DNA of 64,000 nt from Pachyseris speciosa (Eukaryota > Cnidaria > Anthozoa > Scleractinia > Pachyseridae). Location: positions 192,501 through 256,500 of the forward strand of contig JAEMWC010000967.1 in the NCBI GenBank assembly GCA_016490735.1. The letters run 5' to 3'. The notes beneath the pieces are model-generated. The model made no database searches, had not been told where the DNA came from, and worked only from the letters and a program-made list of their open reading frames with translations. The number at the start of each line of letters is the position of its first letter. Position 1 is the stretch's first letter. Position numbers and translations under genes: made by a program. Shown piece after piece: positions 47,136 to 57,400 of this stretch.

Positions 47136-48512
47136 ATGGTGCCTTTCGACGTAATGTCTCTGTTCACGAACGTTCCAATCGAAGGAGCATTACAGACTGC
47201 ACTGCGAAAACTAGAAGCTGACCCGTGCCTTGCCAACCGCACGACTCTAACACCTACGCAGATTGCAGACCTCTTAAGGTTCGTTCTTAGATCCACATAC
47301 TTCCAGTATGATGGACTGATTTACGAACAGCAAGAAGGAGCAGCCATGGGTAGCCCGGTATCCGCAGTGATAGCTAACCTCTACATGGAGGGTTTTGAGG
47401 AAAAAGCTTTGACATCGACGCCATGTACACCTAACATCTGGAAACGCTATGTGGATGACACCTTTACCATCTTAAATCGTGACAAAGTTGACTCGTTCTT
47501 ACAACACCTCAATAGTCAACAGCCGACGATCCGTTTCACAATGGAAACTGAGAATGACAACTCAATTCCCTTCCTTGATACGTTGATCATCAAGGATTCG
47601 AATGGATACTTCTCTACCAGTGTTTACAGAAAACCTACAAACACTGACCAGTACCTAGCGTATGATTCACACCACCCGCAATCTGTAAAACGCGGTATTG
47701 TCAAGTGCCTGTACGATCGATCTAAACACCTCATAACAAAACCATCAGTTATCTCTCATGAAAAGAAAGACCTCTCATCGGTCCTTGTTTCCAACGGTTA
47801 TCCGTTTTCGTTTGTAAAAAATCTTACGAAAGCTAAGGGACGAACAACCACTAAAGAACCTGAACCCGAAATTAAATCTACTGTGGTTCTGCCATACGTC
47901 AGAGGCACATCGGAGGCTCTTCGCCGTTGCCTACAACAAGGCATACGGACTGTTTTCAGATCTGACACAACTCTTAGATCACACCTAGTGCGACCTAAGG
48001 ACATTGTCGATCCAGTAAAACAAGACGGAGTAGTCTACAAGATTCCCTGCGAATGTGGTAAGGTTTATATTGGAGAGACGGGAAGATCTATGCATGAACG
48101 GATGAAGGAACACGATAGAGACATACGGCTTGCTCGAACCCAATCCTCCGCCGTTTCAGAACATACCAACGCGACCGGACATTATCCGCTCTGGGACGAA
48201 GTTAAATTTATTGACCGAGACCCACATTGGTACACCCGTAGGGTTAAAGAGGCTATTCACATAAGACTTCACCCTAACAACATTAACAGGGACAGTGGAA
48301 TTGAAATTCCTGAAGCGTGGATGCCCACGATCAGACAACACAACAGCCGATCAGTACCAAAGCGGACCGCTGAGGGAACAATTTCTAGTCTGAACGACAA
48401 GGATCGAAATCCTCCAATCAACAACAGCCTAAGCGATGAACGAAACGCACCAATCACGACCAGCCACGGTGCTTCTTATTCTCACACGCAACCAGTCGAC
48501 ACCATCGCCTGA
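47136..48512 (+). CDS. PLE reverse transcriptase/GIY-YIG endonuclease
   Basis: 458 aa, uninterrupted. RT palm motifs appear in order: FDVMSLFTNVP (residues 4-14, motif A aspartate), GAAMGSPVSAVIANLYM (about 68-84), YVDDTF (105-110, catalytic aspartates intact) and SIPFLDTLI (about 143-151). A linker leads to a GIY-YIG nuclease: VVYKIPCECGKVYIGETGRS at about 299-318, then RMKEHDRD and an SEHTNATGHYPLW segment. RT plus GIY-YIG is diagnostic of Penelope-like elements, which prime at a DNA nick made by the nuclease. The start ATG is only the first available in a 5'-truncated copy. The TGA stop lies inside the CTGATGA core of the ribozyme motif. Confidence 0.9.
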   Translation: MVPFDVMSLFTNVPIEGALQTALRKLEADPCLANRTTLTPTQIADLLRFVLRSTYFQYDGLIYEQQEGAAMGSPVSAVIANLYMEGFEEKALTSTPCTPNIWKRYVDDTFTILNRDKVDSFLQHLNSQQPTIRFTMETENDNSIPFLDTLIIKDSNGYFSTSVYRKPTNTDQYLAYDSHHPQSVKRGIVKCLYDRSKHLITKPSVISHEKKDLSSVLVSNGYPFSFVKNLTKAKGRTTTKEPEPEIKSTVVLPYVRGTSEALRRCLQQGIRTVFRSDTTLRSHLVRPKDIVDPVKQDGVVYKIPCECGKVYIGETGRSMHERMKEHDRDIRLARTQSSAVSEHTNATGHYPLWDEVKFIDRDPHWYTRRVKEAIHIRLHPNNINRDSGIEIPEAWMPTIRQHNSRSVPKRTAEGTISSLNDKDRNPPINNSLSDERNAPITTSHGASYSHTQPVDTIA

Positions 48513-48548
48513 TGAAGACCAGCAGTATAGCGGTCGAAACGTCGCGAT
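48504..48548 (+). ncRNA. Hammerhead ribozyme motif of the PLE
   Basis: Stem I strands ATCGC (48504-48508) and GCGAT (48544-48548) flank a core CTGATGA (48509-48515), stem II GACC/GGTC (48517-48520 and 48532-48535) and GAAA (48536-48539). A stem III of only two pairs (AC/GT) precedes the cleavage base C at 48543. One unpaired A (48516) lies between core and stem II, a departure from consensus. With no stem III loop, the motif could fold only in cis with difficulty and is more plausible as a dimer. Hammerheads are known in PLEs. Confidence 0.75.
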
Positions 48549-48605
48549 CCACATCTTTGTTACTCAATCGTGAGACAAAAGATTAACTCAGCTATCAACG
48601 AACTT

Positions 48606-49093
48606 GTTTTTCCACTTAAGAAGGGCCAGGCTCGAAACGTTTGGAAACATTAGTATAAAAAATATGGCACTTTTCGTTTACTTCAAGTGAACACCTGTAT
48701 ACTAGTACTGCGTGGGAAAACCTAGGCCTCGGTTGGGATTCCGGAACGCCGAGAAGTTTTTGACTATTTTGGTGTGAAATCATGCGATATGTTTGCTGAC
48801 AGGTCCGAACAAAGGTTGAATTATCTTCCCACTTATTTTGCAAGAATAGAAAAATGCCGGCTTAAGGACCTCTTATTGCTACTGCGTATATGCTCTGCGC
48901 TTCTCAAGATAGCCTGCATGGTAGAGTTTCTTGATGAGAGTGCTTACTAAAACAAAGTAATTTTTACGTGGTGTATAAATATGCGGAAAAAGCGGGTCTT
49001 GGTAAGGGCTACTGGGATCCAGAGAGAAAACTGGGGATAACCACACATTTTTCAGGTCTGAAAAATGCGTGGCTACCTCCAATTTTCTTCTTG
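48606..49093. other. No gene recognised
   Basis: No supported ORF, exon or repeat boundary between the PLE and the following SINE. Confidence 0.35.
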
Positions 49094-49331
49094 AATTTAT
49101 TTATTTATTTATTTGTACAAAACAGTACCGGTGCAAAAACAATGGGACTTAAGTCCCCTACTAGGTTTAAGTACCAACCCAACCCTCTCCTAGAATATTA
49201 ACTTAATAATATACCAAATGAAGAATGATCCTCGCAGTTGTGAACGCAATTTATGCAATTGCGAAAGGAAGCCTGAAAAAAAATTCAGGACTTCAACGGG
49301 GTTTGAACCCGTGACCTCGCGATTACCGGTT

Positions 49332-49373
<42 letters not shown>

Positions 49374-49380
49374 GAGCAGG
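49094..49380 (-). mobile_element. tRNA-derived SINE (tRNA-Thr-like head)
   Basis: On the minus strand, 49363 to 49290 folds with a seven-pair acceptor stem (GGCTTCA/TGAAGTC), a good D arm (GCTC/GAGC, box A) and a T arm with GGTTCAAACCC. The anticodon arm does not pair and lacks T33, so it is not a working tRNA. The (TTTA)n at 49097-49112 is the reverse of an (AAAT)n tail. Confidence 0.72.
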
Positions 49381-49386
49381 TCAATT

Positions 49387-49500
49387 GTGGGTTCATATGT
49401 TCCCGTGAAAGAAATGAGTGTGAATGATATATGAAATTAATCATATATGAACTGCGGAACTGAAATCACTCACTTCTTTCACGGGAACATATGAACCCAC
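49387..49500. repeat. 34 bp inverted repeat next to the SINE head
   Basis: GTGGGTTCATATGTTCCCGT from 49387 pairs with ACGGGAACATATGAACCCAC ending at 49500. The arms total 34 bp with one mismatch. The intervening 46 bp contains a second smaller palindrome around ATTAAT. A transcript would fold into a strong hairpin. Confidence 0.75.
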
Positions 49501-49852
49501 AGTGCGCACGCCCAAATCATCTTTTCCTTTCAAAAAGAGATTTCGTTAATTTTTTTATTCCAAATTTTATGGTAAAATTGCTTTGTGATTTTCTAAACAT
49601 TCTTACCATTTGTCCCAATCTTAATTAATCTGTCGTGTATCATTAGATCTTATCAAGTTATAAATAGGCAAAAATCTTGTTGGAAAAGTACTCAAAAACA
49701 CTTTTATTCTAGCGATGAAAAGAAAGGACTTGAGAGAGAAGCTGGGTTTAAGAAAGCTATTGCACTAAAATAGCTCTATAGTTCTCTCAAACCCAGCCAG
49801 AGCTGGTATTCGGGATGGCAGAGAGTCCCCCACACTCTCTCCAGGCCCCTTA

Positions 49853-50181
49853 GGCCCGTTTACACAGGCTGTTTTTGTCGCGCAACTCAGATGCAATGTT
49901 TGTCGCGCTTAAGTTGCAACTTCAAAATTGGTGCGATTTCGGCGCAACTTAAGTGCAATTTCTCGCCGCGATTTCGCAGGGGCTTCAGAACTTGCTCGAA
50001 GCTTGATGCAATTTTGCTGCGAGTTTTTGATAAAACTGTGTTTCGTGAGTTGCATCGCAAATCGTCGTCGTATATCGTGGCGACAAATTGCACTAAAATT
50101 GCATTGAAATCGCACCTCATTTACGTGCGATTTTGAAGCTGCAACTTTAGCCCGACTAAAATCGTCTGTTTTAAACGGGCC
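49853..50181. mobile_element. 329 bp motif-rich MITE
   Basis: GGCCCGTTTA at the left and TAAACGGGCC at the right are inverted termini. The interior is packed with TTGCA/TGCAA and CGCGA/TCGCG motifs in both orientations. It resembles the elements at 10.0 and 28.2 kb in design. The region 50182-51640 after it shows nothing I can support. Confidence 0.7.
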
Positions 50182-51644
50182 TTTACGAATCATTTCGCTT
50201 CCGCGAGTAAAAATAATTAAATGTTATAATTCCTTTCAAAAAATGTGCAAAATTTTATGTTCAAAATCAAATTTCCACTCAGATTTTTACTTGATTCCAA
50301 TCAAAATCAAAAACCCGTAGAAATATTAGATTTATGAATGTATCCATCTGCTTTATGTAATTTCGTTTAGTTAAGTATGGGGATCTTCTTTGAAAACCGA
50401 GCTCGGTAGAGCTTGCTAAGATCTCCTGCCATTATATATTATTTCGTAGCAGATATGCATATATATCAATTTATGTAAAAGACTGATATAATGGACAAAT
50501 AAAAATATAAAAATAAAAAAAATGGTGGACATTTACAACTGGTTAAACCTTATTTTTGTCAAACTTTTGCCACTCTAAGATTGGTTTAGTTTCCAAACGT
50601 TTCGCTTTTTGGCTTTTAAAAAATTTTACCTATGGATCATTTACGACACTCTCTTTTTGGTTCCTTTGTCTTTTATAAGCTTCTTTTGTTCACTCTGGCA
50701 TTTTTCTATCCCTTTTCTCTGTAATTCCTTCGTGCCTCTTTCTTCACTTTCTTTCTGCTTTCCTGGCCTTGATTTAATTGGCGTTTTACGTAACGACTGT
50801 TCATTTTGGATCGTGTAACGCATATGTGATAAAGAATCAGCAGACAATAAAAGCATCTATTACAGTTCAAATGACACGATTCTCCTTCCTCGATATGGTT
50901 ATTGAAAAAGTTTATGTAAAAACGAGTTTTTATTTAAAGGCGTTTCAGTAGATCAGAATACTGTAAGCCAAAAACGAAACACATTAATTTCAGCGTAAAT
51001 TTTCAACGCTCCTCTATTATTTAGAACCCTTTTTACATTTATCTAACCTCTCCTATCTTCAAAAATAGGAATGAATGACCTTGACTTACTCGTCAACAAA
51101 GATAAAAATTGTATATTTAAATCTTCATTGAAAGTTGAATGAAATCAAATAGCTTTTCTCTTTTTTAATTTCCATGTTAATCGTGAAAGTTAAGGCTGTT
51201 TCCAAATACTGTCACAGCTCCTCAAATAGAGGGATTTTAAATTTCTTGAAATTATTTCACCTGTTGGAAACGTGTTTCCTTGTCTGACGATTTTTAGCGA
51301 GTTTGTTAATGGTCTCGACGTCTTGAAATCGAGATATCAAGTCACTTCCTTTTAAAATGAAACATTCTGGAAATGTTGATATCGGCCAGTTAAGTTGCCA
51401 TGGGTTTGCATCTTGAATTGAACAGTCTTATAGGTTGCTATGTATGTTTTAACCATTCGGAAGGCATGCCGTTCAAATCGGCTCAGATTTTAGAATTTTC
51501 TTGTGTTGAGGAACTACTGTAGGGTTTTTCTTTGGGTTCACGTTACCTCAAGATTTCCCCCTCTAGAAGCGTTAGAAGATAAGCTAAGCCGATTTTTAAA
51601 AGAGACGATAGGCAACCGGAAACTGAAGAAAAAAAATTAACAGG

Positions 51645-51645
51645 C

Positions 51646-51687
<42 letters not shown>

Positions 51688-52211
51688 GCGAATATTTGTA
51701 CAGGATAACCTATCAGTTCTAATAGAAAGAACTGTTATCAAAAGGGTCCTGTACTTATCTCATAAATAACTAAAAAATAAAATAACACTAAGAAATGCCC
51801 CTCTCATCACCAAGAAAATCAAAGGTCGTCTGTGTCCTTGGATGTCTAGTGAAGTCAAAAGTGAAATGGATTTGAGGGATCAACTACTCAGAAAGGCTCG
51901 TAGGTCAAATCGTGTGATTGACTGGTCATCTTACAAACGACAACGCAACAAAGTGAGTACCCTAGTGAAAAAATGTAAGAGCAATTATTATAAAGATCTA
52001 TTGCAAGATAAAGCCTCTTCCCCAGAAAAAAGTTTGGTCAGCAATCAAGTTGTACCCAACAAAAATTACAACAGGCTGTGCCGCAGCTATAAATATAAAC
52101 GGAACTAAAACGTCAAACACATCCTCCATTTCCCAAGGTTTTTGTGACTTCTTTTCCACTATAGCCGGTGTTTTGAAGACCAAGAGTTTTCCGCTTCGTA
52201 ATTTTGTCTGA
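51645..52211 (+). pseudogene. LINE fragment (linker before RT), frameshifted
   Basis: After an (AAT)n run (51645-51686), 51780-52108 encodes a CR1/L2-like LINE linker: PWMSSEVKSEMDLRD, LLRKARRSNRVIDWSSYKR and VKKCKSNYYKDLL. Near 52031 the frame shifts. The other frame continues with VWSAIKLYPTK and ISQGFCDFFSTIA to a stop at about 52209. Endonuclease and RT cores are absent. The region 52212-53340 holds nothing else I recognise. Confidence 0.75.
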
Positions 52212-53343
52212 GGTAAGCCTCTCAATTCACGTGAAACCACATCACCACGACACCACCTTTTGTTTTTGGTTCTGTCTCCGATGATGAAGTCTTCAGTTAT
52301 TGCCTGACCTTCAGGCAATAACATTTGATCTCTTAACTTGCACACTGGTTTATTTCAGATCCGTACAACGGATTCGAACGTCTAAAACACATTTCAGTTA
52401 GTATTGAGAACAATAGGAATAACAACATGATCGCTCTGCACAGCGAAATCATGTTCACTATCATACGAATTACAGCCGGGAGAATGACTTTTTTCCAGGA
52501 CAGAAAGCGCGACCATGCATGACAATGAAAGCTCCTGAGCATTCAATACGTTTCTTGTGCTGCTTCCTCCTAAGTTTGTTACGATGAAATTTGATCTGTG
52601 GTCAAATATCTTTTAGAAAGCGGAATTTTTTAAAACCATGCAAACCTTATTAGCAGAGATTCTTAAAAAAGAAAAACGTCTTTTGCATCTGATACCAAAG
52701 TATAGCTGTATCAGTACATAGGCCATCGATACAAACATTAACCGTACCAAATTACCAAAATCTTTTGTTTTTCTCTAACTGACCTGGTTCTCAGTTTGTT
52801 TTTGGCAGCAGCAGCAAGCACCGAGGCACAGGAAAAGGTAGGGCACGATTGTGTTCTGTAACTATAAGCAGCTGCAGCAGCCTGGCGAACTGTTAACGCC
52901 CGTTAAACTATCCCAGAACCAGTTGTTTACATTTAACAAAGTAATCTCTTCTTTTCTTTTCTCGTGCTAATGAAAATTCAACAAGGAAAACAAACACTGT
53001 CGACAAAATTAAATAACATCTGAAAAGAAATACAATGGAATAATCACTCGACTTATCCGAACCTGATTCTCGAATTGATTTAACTGATAAAACATCTTAT
53101 TTTTGACTCGTTTTTTTGCCACAATAGCGCCAGCTTGTTTATATATTTACCACAGAAAAAGACTTCCTTCCGTAATTAATCGAAAGCGCATTAGAGCTGA
53201 TATTCTTGTGTAATATGAACCAACGAAGGACTAGTAACCGTAAATTACGTTTTCTTCCTCGTGTCATGGACGCAAATCTGGACCCTAAACTCGCGCGCTT
53301 TGGGAAGAAAAACGAACCATGTTAGAAAGCGGCCGTTTAATGG

Positions 53344-53388
53344 AGGGTGGCCGCTTAATAGGTGGCCGCTTAATAGGTGGCCGCTTAA
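53344..53388. repeat. Short tandem repeat GGTGGCCGCTTAATA
   Basis: Three units of about 15 bp, the last ending in the TTAA used as insertion site by the adjacent element. The interrupted repeat resumes as TTAATAGAGGTCGCACTG at 54316. Confidence 0.8.
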
Positions 53389-54315
53389 GGTTACTGTGTA
53401 CGTTCAGGGTATAAAATTTTCGATTTTTATTTTTCTCCATAAAAATGAACTTTTTACTGTGATCTTTCAAGCAAAAAAAACAATTCAAAACGAGTGAATA
53501 GTCGCCAAGAGATTGGGAAAAACCTATATGCACCGGATGTAAACATGGACAATATGTTAATGCGAATGCAGCCAACCGGAGCGATTTGCGCGGGAAATAT
53601 TGCACGCGAAAAAGTCGCTTTGCTTCATGAAGGTTGTGAGTTTGCGTGCAGATAAAATTACGCGGAAAATTTCCACAGTAGGTGACCGGAAGAAAAGTTA
53701 GCGTAAATTGATTGGCCGATCGTCGATAGAGGTGTTTGCGGGCGGTGTTTGTTTGTGTAGTGAAGATTTTTTTTAAGCGCTGTTTTCGCAAAGCTTATTT
53801 TTGTCTTGAAGAGGACACTTTCAAGAGTTACAACTCAAGGGCGATTTGTTCGATTTCGATCAAATTTGGACAGCCGCTAGAATAACTTATCTTCAACAAA
53901 AACGTGTTGGGGAATTAGATAATTCAAAACCGTTTTTCGCTGAGAGCCATTTCCGTGCGCCCGCTCCGTCTCTTTTCCTAGCGAATTTGAAAATGCTCTT
54001 TAACTTTTGAACGCAGTCGAATAAAGGAAAACCCCAACACGTTTTTTTAGCGTCTGGTTTCCAGACTTCGAGAAAAATATCAATTTCCCTAAATACGAAA
54101 ATCACATTTAGTTGTAGCTTTCAAAAGTTAATTTACACCTTCGAGTTTAAACTCGACGGAGCGTTCAGTAATTCACTTTCTCACAAAATTAATGAAATAT
54201 TCAAATAGCTAGTTCAATTAGCTTTAATTTGATATATGGTTTATGTTATCTGGGATGTAATCGGGAGCCGCTACAACACTTAGATTAGAGACACCCCTGA
54301 AGGTACACAGTAACC
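53389..54315. mobile_element. 927 bp TTAA-flanked TIR element
   Basis: The left end GGTTACTGTGTACGTTCAGG and the right end (reverse complement, ending CACAGTAACC at 54315) match at 20 of 21 positions. TTAA flanks both sides (53385-53388 and 54316-54319). The interior includes a 168-codon minus-strand ORF (53285-53791) with no recognisable domain, probably chance. It lies 106 bp downstream of the PSMB6 stop. Confidence 0.8.
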
Positions 54316-54380
54316 TTAATAGAGGTCGCACTGTACCAACAAATCAGAGTTAACTTGCTTTTGTTCTACAGATAGCATAG

Positions 54381-54386
54381 TTTATT
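54381..54386 (-). terminator. PSMB6 polyadenylation signal
   Basis: AATAAA on the minus strand, 39-44 bases after the PSMB6 stop codon. Confidence 0.6.
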
Positions 54387-54424
54387 TTTCAAAACATTTA
54401 AATACAGTAACAAAGTTGAAATTT

Positions 54425-57400
54425 TCAACCCTCATAGAATGTGGGCAACTCATTTCCTAGAATAACTCTTCTTTCTATCCCTGCTGCATCAATGGCAGCC
54501 AGGCGGATGATGCCACCCGAGGAGCCATCACGCGACATTGCCAGAGCCACAGCTAAAAACAAAATGTAACAACAAATGAACATACAGGTAGCCAAGAGAA
54601 CCATTAATTTTCCTCTCCAAACCCTAAGCAGTCTACTGTACAGGCTTTTGACAGTTAACACACCTGGGTTAGTTTTAGGTAGCTGGCATGAGCAATGGCT
54701 GCTATCTTAAAAGAACTGATGAGATCATGGTACCTGTGTGTCTTGGCCTCAAAGAATAACTAATACCGTAAAAGCTCTATTACCCTCTCTAATAAGTCCC
54801 CATTTGGAACTCAATTTTTGCAATAAGCCCCCCTCTCTAATAAGCCCCCCCCCCCCCCCTTGGGACACAAGATTTTGTAATTTGTTTCTCCTATTCCATC
54901 TTACGAAGCCCAGTTGGTTTGCTTTGAACAACTCAAACACATAATACTGTTTGCTGCTCTGTATTAAATAATTAAGTTTCACTGCAGTTCTTTGAGTTTT
55001 GTACAAAAACTATTCGATTCTAAGACAATTTGAAATAAGCCACCCCCCTCTCTAATAAGCCCCCTGCCAATGAGGCCTGAAATTAAATAAGCCCCCCGGG
55101 GGCCTAATAGAGCTTTTACAGTATTTTAATTCAAATCAGACACCCAGTGTATGTAACACTATGTGAGAAAAGCTCCACACATACGGGGCCATCCCTAATT
55201 TTCAAAGCGCATGAGGATATGCAAAAAGTAACTGGGTATTTCAGCTAGTTTGGTCAAGTCAATTGCACTGCTTCAAACATAAAAAAAGCCAGTGATCTAA
55301 CACAAAATGCCCAGAAGGAAATCTGCAGCTCCCCTTATGACAGTGCTGACTGACATGCATTTACCTCATTCCACTACATACATGACAATCAAGAACATAA
55401 AAAGGTAAACAAAAAACAAACCATTTGACACAAATGCAAAGCATTCTTCCTTCGTCATGCCAGGTTTAAAAGTAGCATCACAGTGACCATAAATATAGGT
55501 ACTGCCGGAGCCTGAAAAGAGACAGTAACTTAACGCTCTTCATTCTTCCTCATTTCATTGTCACTGCATTGTACAATTAATGGTAGACATGGTGCTTTAG
55601 GCTATAAAATGGAACATCAGGGCTGAAAATAACTTTTAAAGTGCACATGAATCGAGATTTCAAAGCCAGTGTTTTTTTCTCCAATATGAAAATCGGTGTT
55701 TTAAGAAAAATTCTGAGGGGAATATAATTTACTAAAAGAAGCGCGAACTCATTTTAAAATGCGGCAAAAGTTGGGCCTTTCTCACTAGAATTTTAGACAA
55801 AGACCTGGGGTCTGATGAATAGTCATGACCTCATTCATATGTACTCAGTCGAGTGCGTCACTCTGATTTTGTGAGTTCCATGGAATAAAAATGTTGGGAG
55901 AACTACCAAGATTCACTACCTGGGCCACCAGCTGGGCAAAACTTTCCAGGTTTATACTTGTTTGCCATCTCAGATATGTTCATGCTCAAACATTACACAT
56001 GAATGACATCTCAAAGACCTTTTGGCCGCACATAAAATGTCTCAAATTTCAGGCCACAGCAGGAATTTTGGAACCCCTACAAATGGTAAACCCTTGTCAT
56101 AAAAAGGAGGGTAATGACCAAAAATGAAATATGGGGATTATAAGCTATCTAAAAATGTAAAAAAAATTGGTAGTTAATTTTCGATTCATGTGATAAAGTT
56201 AGTTAGTTTAACATACAAGTACATTACCTTGCAATTTTGACACAAGACAAAGCCAATCAAAGTATCAAAAATTCAAGACAAGATTACAGCCTTTAACCTC
56301 ACAGGGGGGCTCTACAATGGTGTTGTGAGCCAACTTTGAACACAGCAATTATTTACATGCATTTGAGATTTAAACCAGATTTTTTCTAATCTTTCTTCCA
56401 TTTGAAATTAGTCGGTAAAGTCATCGCTGGGATTAGTCACCCATGCATTATCCCTTACACCCAGAAAGTAACAAGCATACAATTTCTCCTCACAACAATA
56501 TTTGATCAAATATTATGTAAAGCATGAGAATACAGGAGGTGATGACAAAATGACAAAATGAATCAACATTCAAACAAGTTCCCCATACTTGTAAAATAAG
56601 ATGTGTATGGAGAGAGGTGTCGAGGAGAATATATACATTAATATTGGAGCTAAAAGGATTTTATAACATAGCTGGTAAATTTGTGTAGTCAAATTCAATT
56701 GCACAAGCAGGCTTCATATTCCTATTGTACACGCTGATGACATAGCAGAGGGAATTTCTCTTTACACAATATTTAAACTACCATGTTGAAAGTGTCATAA
56801 AACAATTGGTTCATGCGTCAGCTGTGCATTCATCAAGATATAAAGCACTTGGGAAATTTGAAGAGCACTCAAGAAGCTAGAGTTGCTCTCAGCTCTCAGC
56901 TCCTCACAACAATATTTGATCAAATATTATGTAAAGCATGAGAATACAGGAGGTGATGACAAAATGACAAAATGAATCAACATTCAAACAAGTTCTCCAT
57001 ACTTGTAAAATAAGATGTGTATGGAGAGAGGTGTCGAGGAGAATATATACATTAATATTGGAGCTAAAAGGATTTTATAACATAGCTGGTAAATTTGTGT
57101 AGTCAAATTCAATTGCACAAGCAGGCTTCGTATTCCTATTGTACACGCTGATGACATAGCAGAGGGAATTTCTCTTTACACAATATTTAAACTACCATGT
57201 TGAAAGTGTCATAAAACAATTGGTTCATGCGTCAGCTGTGCATTCATCAAGATATAAAGCACTTGGGAAATTTGAAGAGCACTCAAGAAGCTAGAGTTGC
57301 TCTCAGCTACACCTCAAGCAACTGTTAAGCATCTTTCATGCTCTCCAAACTTCCTGCGTGTTTCATATCTCAGTGAACGCACGCTGACGCATGAATCAAT

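Larger units (their letters stand above)
47107..48605 (+). mobile_element. Penelope-like element, 5'-truncated
   Basis: The element is defined by the RT/GIY-YIG ORF (47136-48512), a hammerhead-like motif at its end, and a short 3' region to about 48605. PLE homology begins near 47118 just after an in-frame stop at 47109, so the RT fingers N-terminal to motif A are missing. The lack of stops over 1.37 kb marks it as young compared with the copy at 4.4-5.2 kb. Confidence 0.85.

Noticed and set aside
49290..49363. tRNA-Thr gene on the minus strand
   Set aside because: Acceptor, D and T arms look good, but the anticodon stem does not pair and T33 is missing. It also has a SINE body and tail.
53285..53791. 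168-codon minus-strand ORF
   Set aside because: It spans the boundary between a minisatellite and a TTAA element, which no real gene would be expected to do.
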